A stretch of 64,000 nt of DNA from Cryptomeria japonica (Eukaryota; Streptophyta; Pinopsida; Cupressales; Cupressaceae): positions 104,648,796-104,712,795 of the forward strand of contig NC_081415.1 in NCBI RefSeq assembly GCF_030272615.1. Reading direction: 5' to 3'. Positions 32,531 through 43,569 of this stretch are shown here, in pieces. The notes under the pieces are model-generated. The model did no database searches, had not been told where the DNA came from, and saw nothing but the letters and a program-made list of their open reading frames with translations. The stretch's first letter is position 1. Every line of letters begins with the position of its first letter. A program made the position numbers and the translations under genes.

Positions 32531-34440
32531 GAATGCCACTTTGACTGACACAGTTGATTTGCTTGACTGTAGGAGTACCTACCTATGCTGGAGTCATGAG
32601 AGAGATTCCCATCGACTTAAGAGTTTATGACCAAAGCTAACATTTGAGGACAGAGCAGCTATTAAGGTTATGGGCTTGTGATTTATTCTATATGTGCCTG
32701 AGTTTCAGGCGAACATGGGGTTGCTGACTATGCTAGCCGAGAGATGGCACTCAGAGACTTGCACTTTTCATTTGCCGATGGGTGAGATGATAGTCACCTT
32801 GGAGGATGTTTACAGGATACTGAGGATACCGATCGATGGGGATTTGATACCCTATGATCGAGATGGAGATAGGGATACCCTGAGATGAGTGTTTCAGGAT
32901 CTGGGATTGGAGATGAGGGCAGGACATGTGGCTTGGGATACCATGACACAAATAGTATTAACACTACCAACAGTACTGGTAGGGGTGATCAGTGGGTTCC
33001 TATGTCTGGATAAGGTGACATGAGGGTTGGTTGTGGGCTGGGGGAGAACATTGGAGACACTGGTGACACAACATACTAGATATGCCTGGGGACCATGCGT
33101 GCTGACACATTTGTACTATGAGCTTCATCAGTTTGTATACCATGGATCCGTAGGATTGGGCCACGGAGTGACATTATTGCAGGTATGGGCTTATGATATG
33201 ATTACATCTTAGCCGTGGATCGAGAGATTGCAGTACTGGCATCGGGTCATCGATGAGATTGACACTGTGGTATGGAGACCATACCGAGAGTGCGAGGAGT
33301 GGGAGGATGACGCCGTGGAGCTACCATACACATTTAGGAGCAGGTATCTGATTGGATGGACACCCTATGTACTGGAGAGGTAGTTGGTGGACAGGGTTTG
33401 TAGGCAATTCGACAAGATTCAGCAGATGCCACGGGCTTCTGGGATGTATGCTCGGATAGTGATGGATCAAGCACACTTCGGGCCGTTATTTTCATATGAT
33501 CAGGCAGTGATGTAGCTGGCAGAGATGACTCCCTTGCCTTGGGATATGTGGGCAGAGATAGAGGATGCAGGGATGGATGCAGAGTATACTGCATATTGGG
33601 CTGAGCATCCATTTCCATGATTGACAGACCCAAGGGAGCAGATAGATGGAGATGGCGGGGGTGATGAGGATGATGATGGAGATGGTGGAGGTAGAGGCCG
33701 ACGGAGGAGGCAAGGTGTGATAGGAGAGAGGAGAGTGGCCCCACAGAGAGAGGGTGGAGAGGAGAGACAGGCTCATGTGGTGAGAGGCAGAGGTGGATTG
33801 CCTTTATAGGTGCTAGCAGCATAGGGTCCTAGACAGGTACAGGGATAGGGACAGGGATGAGGACAGGGGCAGGGGCAGCCATAGGAGCAGCCACAGGTAC
33901 AGGGGCAGGGGCAGCCACAAGTACAACCACAGGTAGAGGGGGGAGAGGAGGAGGATGAGCTATTGGAGTTGAAGGAGATCTGCCAGGGACAGGCAGATGA
34001 GATCCAAGATCTTGAGCGGAAGAGGGATAGGCTCAGGAGACAGCTGAGGGACACCGAGCAGGAGAGAGATCAAGCCATCCAATGCTATACAGAGGTTGAG
34101 ACAACATTGAGGGCAGGGAGGCAGGCGATAGAGGATACAGGAGCTAGATATGATTATGTTCTACGAGCCAGGGAGGAGATAGGCTATTGGAGAGACCTAT
34201 ACTATGGGGCCGTGCCACCAGAGCAGCAGGCTAGGAGCTTCCGTAGACCATCGTGGACTACGACAACCACTAGAGGGAGAGATAGGAGATAGGAATCAAG
34301 TGGTGGGGTCATGGGTCCTCCACCACCACTAGATAGAGGGGATAGGAGAGGTGATACTGGGGCAGGTCCTTCTAGGGCTCAGACTCCATGGAGGCCAGGC
34401 GGCTCTGAGGGAGGGAGTTCATCATAGCCTTAGAGGGCTC

Positions 34441-36043
34441 CCTATGTATCAGTTTTGTACCATTTTGTATGATGACACCTTCGGGTGATTGTAGCCATAT
34501 GTATTTGACATTATTGTATCATGACACTTATGATTTTGATATATATATGAGATGATTCATCTTTGTGGTAGCTATATGCATGTGTACCTATGTGATGTTT
34601 CTATATGTTTTATGATATATGTTTCTATGTGGTGCTTATGATATGGATGCAAATATGTACATGATGCAATGCAATATTTTTGTGCTTTTATGTTTTTAAT
34701 ATGTTATGAAAATGCAAATGTGAATGTATGAAATGCAGATGAATATGATGAGAATATAAAATGTGCTAACATGTGTTGTGTGCAGGATATGGTGCAATTG
34801 TGATATCTATATGTATGTATGAAATGCTAGCATGTGGTAATGCAAGTGTAACTACATGAAATGCATATATTTTTGGTGTGTCATTATACTCAGTTATGTG
34901 ATAGTAGGCTACACGGAGTCAAGGATGATGGAGGTCAATCAAGAAAGTGGGATGGAAGATAGAAGATATGAAAGTGAAAGAGCTTCTTGTGCATTATCAT
35001 CATTGAGCTTTATTATGGCAAAATAGGTTATGACAATCCAGATATATGTTCGACCCAGAAACTCATTGTACCCATTTGCATGGAGGTAAGATAGTTGCAA
35101 ACAAGGAATGCCCCAGTTCATACTAGACTCACAGTGTCCTCATATCCTTGGACAAGTCATAGCATTACTAAGAGACAATCCATAGACAACAAAGAAAGAT
35201 AGGTGGCGATACCCCATCCTCGCCTTTCTAGTCAAAGACATCTTGGAGATAAAATCTCTAGTCAGAGACATCCCGAAAAAGCTAAAAGACATGTCACTAG
35301 AAAGATAAAATCAAAAGAAAACCAAGACTCGACACCAACATCCACTGTAGTCCTCAAGTTTAGTGTCTCTTGTCACTTGTATAAGTCTATTTGATTGGGG
35401 TCACAATGTTTACTTTCACAAAAGGATAGATAACACTAAACCATAATGTTGTATGAGTCTATTGAAATATTTGATTTGTTGAAGCCCATTGTTGTTGCTG
35501 TGTCTCATTTGAAACTAACTGAATCCATGAAACTGATACTTTATTGCGGAGAAGGCAGAAATTTATTGCGGATTGGCGATGCAAATGTTGCTTTATTGTG
35601 GATTGTGCACAGATAGACTGAAGAAAACTGGAAGAAATTGTACTCCTCAGAATGTGTGATGCTCTTAGTTCCACACCCATCACTAGACGTAGGATTTTCC
35701 TTAGCCACAGATAGAAGCTGATTTATTATGGATGGAAAGGGGTGAAAAGGAATGTTATTGTGAATGGCTAACCAATCTTGGGTAGATCAATAACAAGCCA
35801 TGATGGGAATGGGTAAGTTTGTTATGAATGAATAGGTTGTGAGTGTGTGCAAAGTGAAAGGATGAAAGTAAATCCTAAAGGAGGGAGGAGAAATATATCT
35901 ACACATGGCGTCGGTGACCCAGTTTTCACCATGGTACTTGCCCAGGGTGCCACCAAAGTGGTTTTCACCGTTGGATGAAATTTTTTTGTTTTTATGATTT
36001 TTTTGATTTTTTTGTATTTTTGAATTAGGATACTCTGAAGAGC
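34441..36043 (-). other. Post-integrase spacer of element B
   Basis: Non-coding. It holds AT-rich 'atgtgatg/atatgtttctatgtgg' text (34500-34900), a part with 'gtcaaagacatcttggagata' tandem phrases (35220-35300), and a block near 35890-35990 with 'ggttttcaccgttgg'. I find no gene or sub-element boundary. Confidence 0.6.
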
Positions 36044-37200
36044 TATGTGTAAAACCTGTGAAGGTGCATGCTATTTATAGGATCCTCTAAAGGTTCACCC
36101 TCTGTGGTTGAGAGTTGATATGCATCAGATTCATATGCTACTGTGATGATGTAAGGACCAAGCTAGTTTGGTTCGAACTTGCCCTTCTTCTCTCTGTCTT
36201 GTTGATTTTTAGGATTTTCTCTGAGAACCAAATCACCTACCTCAAATGTGCGAGGCTTGACTTTATGATTGTAGTTGCGACTCATTCATTGTTGATAAGC
36301 CTTGAGATAATTAAAAGCAGTTTGTCTTCGATCATCTAATAGTACAATTTCTTGTAAGCGAGAGACCCTGTAGTCTTCATCACTGATAATGTTTTGCAAA
36401 GAGACTCGTAAAGAGGGTAACTCGACCTCAATAGGAAATATAGCTTCAACGCCGTAGACAAGTGAATAAGGGGTAGCTCCTGTAGGTGTGCGGACGCTTG
36501 TGCGATAAGCCCAAAGTGCAAGATTAAGTTGGATATGCCAATTGCGGCCAACGTCATCGACTGTCATTTTTAGGATTTTAAGGATTGTTTTATTAGACGC
36601 CTCAGCTTGACCATTACCTTGGGGGTAATAAAGTGTGGAGAAATGATGGGTAATATGGAAGCGATCACAGAGTTCACGAACAACCTAATTTTTGAAGGGA
36701 CGCCCGTTGTCAGTGATGATGGAAATAGGAATACCGTATCGATAAATGATATAGTTGAGAATGAATGTAGCAATTTGTTTTCCAGTGACTTGTGTGAGAG
36801 GCATGGCTTTGATCCATTTTGTGAAATACTTTGTGGCAGTGATGATGAATTTATGACCATTGGAGGAAGGAGGGTGAATCTTGCCTATGAGATCGAGTCC
36901 CCACTAACAAAAGGGCCAAGGAGTCACAATTGGTTGAAGTTCCTGTGCTGGTGCATGAATGAGGTCTCCATGAAGTTGACACTCCTTACATTTCTTGACA
37001 AACTGATATAAGTCTTTTTCCATATTGGGCCAGTAATATCTAGTCCGGATGAGTTTCTTGGCTAAGATAGGACCACTAGAATGTGGACCACATATCCCTT
37101 CATGAACTTCACGTAACACAATTTGAGCTTCGTCCCTTTCTAAACATCTAAGAAGAGTGCCATCTAGACCTCGACAGTATAGGATATTGGCTAAAATGAC
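36044..37200 (-). pseudogene. Integrase (element B)
   Basis: The zinc-binding module 'VHEGICGPHSSGP...YYWPNMEKDLYQFVKKCKECQ' is intact at 37119-36960. The core follows: 'WGLDLIGKIHP' (Asp) after a CAG-to-TAG-type stop near 36912, 'IITDNGRP' (Asp), 'YYPQGNGQAEA' (Glu, near 36600). The C-terminal half is open from 36567 ('MTVDDVGRNWHIQLNLALWAYRTSVRTPTG' split as 'NWHIQLNLALWAYRT'). It ends with a GPY-like module and 'SMHLHRFYT', with TAG at 36044-36046. Two or three stops are the only damage I see. Confidence 0.85.
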
Positions 37201-37849
37201 ATATCGAGAAGATTGGCGAATGAAAGTGCGATGTTAGTTATTGGATAAGTCGGGAGGAAAGGTATTGTCACGAAGGTATGTGAAAATGGAACCATATAAC
37301 TGGGAATCAGGACCGATGACACATATCATCTCAGTAGGAGTGATCTCATATGAGGGAACCAAAAGGTTATCCACCAAGAACTCATAGCGGTTTTCATTCT
37401 GTGGTAGATCGATTAGTGAAGCAATTGTAGCCATGGCATCCGCGACTTGATTCTGCTCTCTTGGTATCCTGCTCAAAGTCTAACTTTGTGAAATGTTGTT
37501 TCAGGTCATCCACCATTCTTTTGTAAGGCATTAATTTCTCATTCTTTTTTTGGTAGTCATCAGTTGCTTGACAAATTACAAGTTGAGAGTCACCAAAAAC
37601 ATGAAGTTCCTGGATCTTCCACTGAACTGCAATCCATAATCCAGTTGTTAATGCCTCATATTCGGCTATGTTATTAGTGCAAGGAAATGATAATCGATAT
37701 GATTTTGGTATGGAATCCCCTTGAGGTGTGATGAAGAGGATGCTAGCTCCTGCACCGTGTTGTGTGTATGAGCCGTCAAAGTATAGCTGCCAAGGCTTTG
37801 CGTGTGACACTGTCAAGATGGATTCATCTGGAAATTCTGAAGTTAGAGG
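37201..37849 (-). pseudogene. Archaeal-type RNase H and linker (element B)
   Basis: 'WQLYFDGSYTQHGAGASILF' (Asp), 'CTNNIAEYEALTTGLW' (Glu), 'ELHVFGDSQLVICQ' (Asp) and, after one frameshift near 37480, 'IPREQNQVADAMATIAS' (fourth Asp). All four expected acidic positions are present, so this domain was active until the frameshift. It then runs into 'LVPSYEITPTEMICVI', the linker at which element A sits in C. Confidence 0.85.
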
Positions 37850-38395
37850 AATATCATCTATCATGGGAGCATTTTCTAAATGATTTGTGATAGATTGTCC
37901 TTTTATTGTTTTTCTGTCCACATATTCAATGTCGAATTCACTCAGGAGCATCACCCATTTGGCTAGTCACCCAGTAAGCATTGCTTTATTGGGAAGGCAT
38001 TGCAATGGATCGATCCTTGCAACCAACTTAGTTTTATGAGTTAGCATGTAATGTCGTAATTTTTGTGAAGCAAAGACCACAACGAGACATGCATGCTCAA
38101 TTGGTGTGTAATTTAGCTCATATCCCACCAATGTGCGACTGATGTAGTAGACTGCCTTTTCTTTGCCCTCAACAACCTATTGTGCTAAGAGTGCCCCCAG
38201 TGTTGTTGAAGTAGCTAATATGTATATTAATAGAGGTTGATCTGGAATTGGTGGTATCAATACTGGTGGATTCAAAAGATAATCTTTGAGTGTCTGGAAA
38301 TCCTGTTGACAGTTATCATCCCATTTGAATTTGATGTTTTTGTGTAGCAAGTGCTGAAAAGGATTACATTTATCTGCAAGTTGTGCTATGAATCT
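37850..38395 (-). pseudogene. First (Ty3-type) RNase H, degenerate (element B)
   Basis: It reads 'PPVLIPP', 'LLIYILATSTTLGALLAQ', 'VYYISRTLVGYELNYTPIEHACLVVVFASQKLRHYML', 'LAKWMMLLSEFDIEY'. The first catalytic Asp of this fold is absent (ATST). TAG interrupts after 'LLAQ' and near 37966. The same inactivating pattern occurs in C and D. Confidence 0.75.
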
Positions 38396-39240
38396 TCATA
38401 TGGATTGGAGTCTTCCTTGCAAAGATTGAAGTTGACTGATATTTCTTGGTGGTTGCATCTCTAGGATGGCCTTGACTTTTGCTGGATCGGCTTCAATTCC
38501 TCTTTTTGAGACAATGAATCCCAGGAGCTTCTCGGAGGTTACTCCAAAGACACATTTCTTGGGGTTTAATCTTACTTTATATTTTTCCAACCGATCAAAA
38601 ATGATTGAAAGTATGTCCAAATGTGTATCTCTGTCTATTGATTTTCCCAAGAGGTCGTCAACATAATATTCCACAGTAACGTGCATGAGATCATGAAAGA
38701 TAGTAGTCATGGCTCTTTGATATGTAGTGCCTGCATTCTTTAGCCCAAAGGACATGACATTCTAGTAGAAAGTTCCCCAAGGACAAGTGAATGTTGTTTT
38801 ATGCTGATCCTCAGATGTGATTTTTATTTGATTATAACCAAAGAATCCATCCATCAAAGATAACATCGCATGACCTACTATGAGATCTACGATCAAGTCA
38901 ATATTTGGTAATGGAAAGTCATCCTTAGGACAAACTTTGTTGATGTCTCTGAAATCTGTACATATTCTGATGCTACGATCTGGTTTACTGATAGGCACTA
39001 AGTTGGAGATCCATTTAGGATAATCAATTGGGAGTATGAATACGACATCCAATAATTTTTCAAGTTCTACTTTGACTAATAATGCCACTTGTGGATGCAT
39101 CTTTCTTAATTTCTGTTTCACTAGTTTTGCCCCCGCTTTAACTATCAAATGATGCATTACCAAATCCAGACCCAATCCAAGCATATCAACGTATGACCAT
39201 GCAAAATTGATTTGTCACTCTGTGAAGAAACTTATGAACT
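38396..39240 (-). pseudogene. Reverse transcriptase (element B)
   Basis: 'KLRKMHPQVALLVKVELEKLL', 'WISNLVPISK', 'RICTDFRDINKVCPKDDFPLPNIDLIVD', 'LSLMDGFFGYNQIKI', 'FTCPWGTFY' (39184-38762), then one stop, then 'MSFGLKNAGTTYQRAMTTIF', YVDD at 38654-38665, 'GFIVSKRGIEADPAKV', 'LQSLQGRLQSI'. One TAG at about 38760 interrupts an otherwise complete fingers-palm region with an intact catalytic box. The frame is shared with the protease and linker. Confidence 0.9.
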
Positions 39241-40520
39241 TTGATCTTTCTATCTTTGTCAAGGATTGAGCTAGGAATATGTTATGTGGAATTTCTTTTG
39301 TATCAATGTTTGTTTTAATGGTCTCCTCTACCAACATAGATGATTTTTCTTCATATGATGTTGGGAGAATGTTGAGCCTTCCATCCTTAGGTGCCTCAGA
39401 GAGGTTTTCGCCCTCATATACATCCTTTCTTTTTACTTTTTGGGGGTCAGACATTGCCACAACGTGGTTTTCACCATAAGACCCTTGATTTGTTTTTATT
39501 TTTATGTTTTTGCGACTGGAAGGCTCAACACCCTCACCAAAATATGGCACTCTATTGAGTTCTATAGTGTATCTTGCCTTATGGTCCCTAGGGGAAGATC
39601 ATCTCATATGCCTAGATAGTTAATAAAGGCTTCATCATTTTGGAATGTGTCAAACTGTGCAGGTCCTTCATGGTCCCAGTCAATAAGTTGGTGGTGAATA
39701 AGGGGAAGGCCTTTGATGTCTTCGAAGTTATTGGGGTTAAGGGTGAAGATGCTGTTATATTATGTCGAGGTAGTTATCGAGGTCATTATTGGCACTCTCC
39801 TCATCTGTCTTGATCGTGAACGAATCCAAATTGTCATCACTAGTAGCGCATTCCGGGACAGGTGTTCTCATTCTTCGTGATTTTGACCTAGAACCTAGAG
39901 GCAAGGACTGTGTGGGATCCTCAAGGGTTATTTCTTGACCAAATTTGAATTTTCTATAAAATTCCTCTTCTTCTGTGGGTTCACCTAGTTCTCTGAATGT
40001 CTCAGTGAGTTCATAATCACTAGAGGATTTGTTTGAATCCCATTCCCATTTATTGGAGTCTATGGAATAACGATTCTCTTGTTGAATTTTGGCAGCTTTG
40101 ATTTGTAATACTTCTCCTGTATTTTGAGTATTTACCTTGGAAGACATGAAACCAAGTCCTTTCAAGTATTCCTTTTTGAATGTCAATTCAGGTTGTAAAG
40201 GTTCAATGGTGCCTTCCTTTCTTAAGCCAAGAGGAATTTTTCCATCATACCCAAATTTTTATAGGATCTTGAACCCTTTGCCATATTTTTCACATGGTAT
40301 GCTGATGTGATTTTGTGTATCATTTTCAAGGTCTTTGTAAAGCATTTTGTATAAGTCTTCTTCTTCCATTTCACCCCACTTTTGGAAGATTGTAGGATCC
40401 CATTTGAGTGTAATGATAGATACCCGCTTAGTAGGATGTGGTCATCCATATTCTTTTGGTGAACTCATAACTTGTTGTAAACACATGGTTTGATTCAAAG
40501 TGTATTCACCCATGCCCTTA
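39241..40520 (-). pseudogene. Protease-RT linker (element B)
   Basis: Open pieces 40186-39755 and 39550-39215 in one frame. They are rich in Glu/Asp/Ser ('EPTEEEEFYRKFKFGQE'), with a basic patch 'SRSKSRRMRT'. Near 39690-39560 lies 'LIDWD', 'FQNDEAFINYL', the motif that in C and D precedes RT. No domain recognised. Confidence 0.55.
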
Positions 40521-41088
40521 TCCTAGAATTTCCCTTTAAGCTCACCTTGTTTTGACGTTGAAGGTTTTAATGATTCAGGATCAATGTATGTAGAAGAAGG
40601 AACAACTTCCCTATTACTTGGAATGATCGTCTCAGTTTTTGGTCTCAAGTTATTACAGTATATGAATGGATTAGGATCACCATTAACTATTATTTCAACT
40701 CCGTTGTGAGGAAACTTAATGCATTGGTGATATGTAGATGGGAATGCCTTCATTTCATGAATCCAAGGACGTCCTAGTAATATATTGTATGTGAGATCCA
40801 GGTCTAGGACTTGACAAACCACATCCTTTGTAACTAGCCCAACTCTGAGAGGCAAGGTGACTGTGCCTTTGGATGAACGCTCTTCATCATCATATGACTT
40901 GATGGTAATTTTGTTTGTAGAATTCATAGCTTTATCTGAATATCCCAATTGTTTAATAGTGCTCAGTGTACAAATGTTTAGACCTACTCCTCCATCTACT
41001 AGGACTCGTTTTATTCGATGTTTGTGTAGGAAGGCTTCAATGTGTAAAGGTGCATTATGTGGTTGACTTACGGAGGTGTCATCGACTT
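40521..41088 (-). pseudogene. Retropepsin-like protease (element B)
   Basis: 'APLHIEAFLHKHRIKRVLVDGGVGLNICTL' holds the active-site Asp-Gly-Gly at 40988-40996 (split: 'HKHRIKRVLVDGGVGLNI'). 'LTYNILLGRPWIHEMKAFPS' and 'HQCIKFPHNGVEI' follow. The domain is essentially intact. It is in a different frame from gag, which ends at a TAG just upstream (about 41089), and in the same frame as linker and RT. Confidence 0.8.
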
Positions 41089-43569
41089 CTATGAATTAAG
41101 GGAGTATGGAATGGAAAGGTATCCCACCATGGCTTGAAACTGGTCCACGTTCAGATTAGTAGGAAAAGAAGTGTCTCTCAAGATTTTGTCAAGAATGGCT
41201 TTATGTGCGGGGCATATGCGTAAGAGCTCAAGGATGGAGATGAGCGTGGGTGTCTTCCCTAACTGTTCTACAAGGTCATACTCAGGTTTGGTTGATGAGA
41301 AAGTGGTGGTTTTAGCTAGAGCACCTTCCAAAGTGAATTTATCTCGACGAGTTGTAACATTACATTCAGAGGTTGGTTCAGAAGAAGATCCAATGCCTTT
41401 TAGGACAATCTTGGGTCTTTGGGTAGAATTTTCAGGCGTTTTGTCCTTGATGATAATGGTAGAGACATAATTGTCCATCGAAATGTGATTGATAGTTGAA
41501 TCATAGTTATAAGATGCTCTAGTATAGTTTGTTTGGTCATATGTGGCTTTAGCTTTTCCCTTGTCATGCTTTGGGAATGGTTCCTTAAACATTTCATGTT
41601 CTTGATTGGATGAGTGTCCCTTAATCTCAATGTCACCTCTATCAATGAGATCTTGTATGATGTTCTTCAGTCGATGACAATTTCCTGTCTTATGACCCTT
41701 GCTTTTATGAAATTCACAATACTCATCATCATTCCACCAATTTGGTTTAACCTTTGGCTCATATGGAGGCAAATCTGGAATTGCTATTATTTTGTTTGCC
41801 ACTAGCTTTTTGAAAACTGACTGTAGTGGTTCTCCCAATGGGGTGTACTTCCTTTATGATTTGGAAGTTGTTTGAGTATTCACCTAATTGTTTGTAGAGC
41901 TTGATCCAGAAAAAATGATTTTAGGTTGCACTGTATTGGCATCAACAACACCATCATTGACTGTGTTCTTGTTTTTATTCCTAAATCTTGGCTTGTCTTT
42001 TCCTTTAAAGTCCTCTTTGTTTTCTTTGAATATTTTAATAACTCCTTGTTCAATTAGGACTTTCTCTGTTGCTAAGCCTTTTTCAATGACATCCTTGAAG
42101 GTGGACAAACAAGCTTTTCTTAGGTCATAACCAATGTCTTTGTTAATATTTTGGGTGAACATCTCTACCATTTGTTTTTGTGGAATTTCACAAGAGCATC
42201 TGCTGGCTAGATTTCTCCATCTTTGTAAAAATGATGAAAAATATTCTCCATCCTTTTGCTAGGTGTTGCACAAGGTAGTGACTGATATATCTGTCTCTAT
42301 GTTGTATGAGAAATGTTGGATAAAAGCCTCTGCTAAGTCACCCCATGACTTAATTCCAGGTGGAAGTTGGGAGAACCATTCCATAGCTTGATCGCCTAAG
42401 CTCTGTGGGAATAATCTCATCAAATATGTCTCTTCTACTACTACCTCAATGCAAGTGGTGAAAAACTGTCTTATATGTGCCTTAGGATCCCCTTTTCCTC
42501 TATACTTATCGAACTTAGGCATTACGAAATGTGTAGGAAATGGGGGCATTGGAATGCTTTTGTCAAATGGATAGGGACATATGTCTCTCATTGTGTAAGC
42601 TAGCTTCAGTGTATTTATGTCCTCCATTTTCTTTTGTAAGTCCTTAATTTGTTGTTCCAAATTGTTCTTAGGTGGAGATTGACTTCTTGGACCATACCCC
42701 ATGCTTGAACCACCGGGTGGAGGAGGAGCATGTTGCATATATGGATGATATTGATCATACACATGTTAATATGGAGGAGGTCTATAATGGTGCTGTGTAT
42801 ACAGACCACTTGGTATAGAGTCACGATGAGGAACGAAATTTCTGCTTTGTCCATGTATACCATACTCTACAGGCATGCCATGAGTTTTTTCTAATGTGTT
42901 GCCCCCAAATTTGACGCGGGGTTTCCTTGTGTCCAAATTTTGAACATGCCTTTGGATATCCAATTGCTTTGGTGGTTGGTCCTTAGCATTGGTATGTGAT
43001 TGAGTATATTTTTCTGCATAAGACTTCCATAATGGTCTACGTAGGTGAGTATCATATGCTTGACAATGTGTATGTGGGACCTTAGGTTTTTGAAACAAAG
43101 ATGATAGTGATTCAGGCACCATATGTGGTCCTCTATTTCCTCCACTATTAGGCCTCCTTTGATCCATGTTGAGGTGAGGTTGTTGCAAAGGTCGATTTTC
43201 CATTATTTGAGACATGTCAAAATCATGAGGTATCTTAGCTCCACTTTGTGCCATCACTTGTAAGAAGTATTGTCTATCTCTCCTTATTATTTCCTCAACC
43301 AATCTATTGAAATAGGGATCCATAATGGAGTCTTCCACTTCTGCTGAATGTACTGAAATATTGTCCATATTGTCATTGTGTGTATCATTGTTGTTTGTAG
43401 TGTCCATGTTCTCAACATTTGGAATGTTTCTATAAGCATCCATGTTAGGTAATGTGGTATGATCAGAATTGAAGAAGATATCATTGTCATACTCATAAGA
43501 ACTCATGTTTGTGGACTCTTGCGCCTCTTTAGCTTCTATCCTATATTTTTGGAAATGGGTTTCAACCAT
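41089..43569 (-). pseudogene. gag (element B)
   Basis: One frame from ATG at 43569 to about 41089, interrupted by single stops near 42763 (TAA), 42257 (TAG), 41882 (TAG); each fits a C-to-T change of a Gln codon. N-terminal part: acidic, Asn-rich, 'RDRQYFLQVMAQSGAKIP'. Core: 'PPFPTHFVMPKFDKYRGKGDP', 'IRQFFTTCIEVVVEETYLMRL', 'WFSQLPPGI', 'RWRNLASRC'. C-terminal part: knuckle C-EF-H-KSKG-H-KTGN-C at 41677-41718, then 'IIQDLIDRGDIEI'. About 825 codons if the stops are ignored. Confidence 0.85.

Larger units (their letters stand above)
31602..34440 (+). pseudogene. Antisense plant-mobile-domain gene (element B)
   Basis: Exon 1 (31602-31667) encodes 22 residues with 'RFQRPADAGES' and stops at GTAAGT. 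The intron runs 31668-32572 (ending 'gcttgactgtag'). Exon 2 opens 'EYLPMLES', then 'VPEFQANMGLLTMLAERWHSETCTFHLPMGEMIVTLEDVYRIL' at 32694-32830 (split here: 'VPEFQANMGLL', 'ERWHSETCTFHLPMGE', 'TLEDVYRIL'), the classic PMD core. Later come 'YAWGPCVLTHLYYELHQFVY', 'VWRPY', a Gly/Asp tail, a 'GQGQ'-type repeat near 33840-33930 and a coiled-coil segment (33963-34292). Exon structure matches C exactly. A frameshift and several stops (for example after 'LES' and at 32886) disable it. Confidence 0.8.

Noticed and set aside
33334-33822. 162-residue minus-strand frame, Ser/His/Leu-rich
   Set aside because: Mirror of the PMD exon of element B on the plus strand. Its composition is that of a shadow frame.
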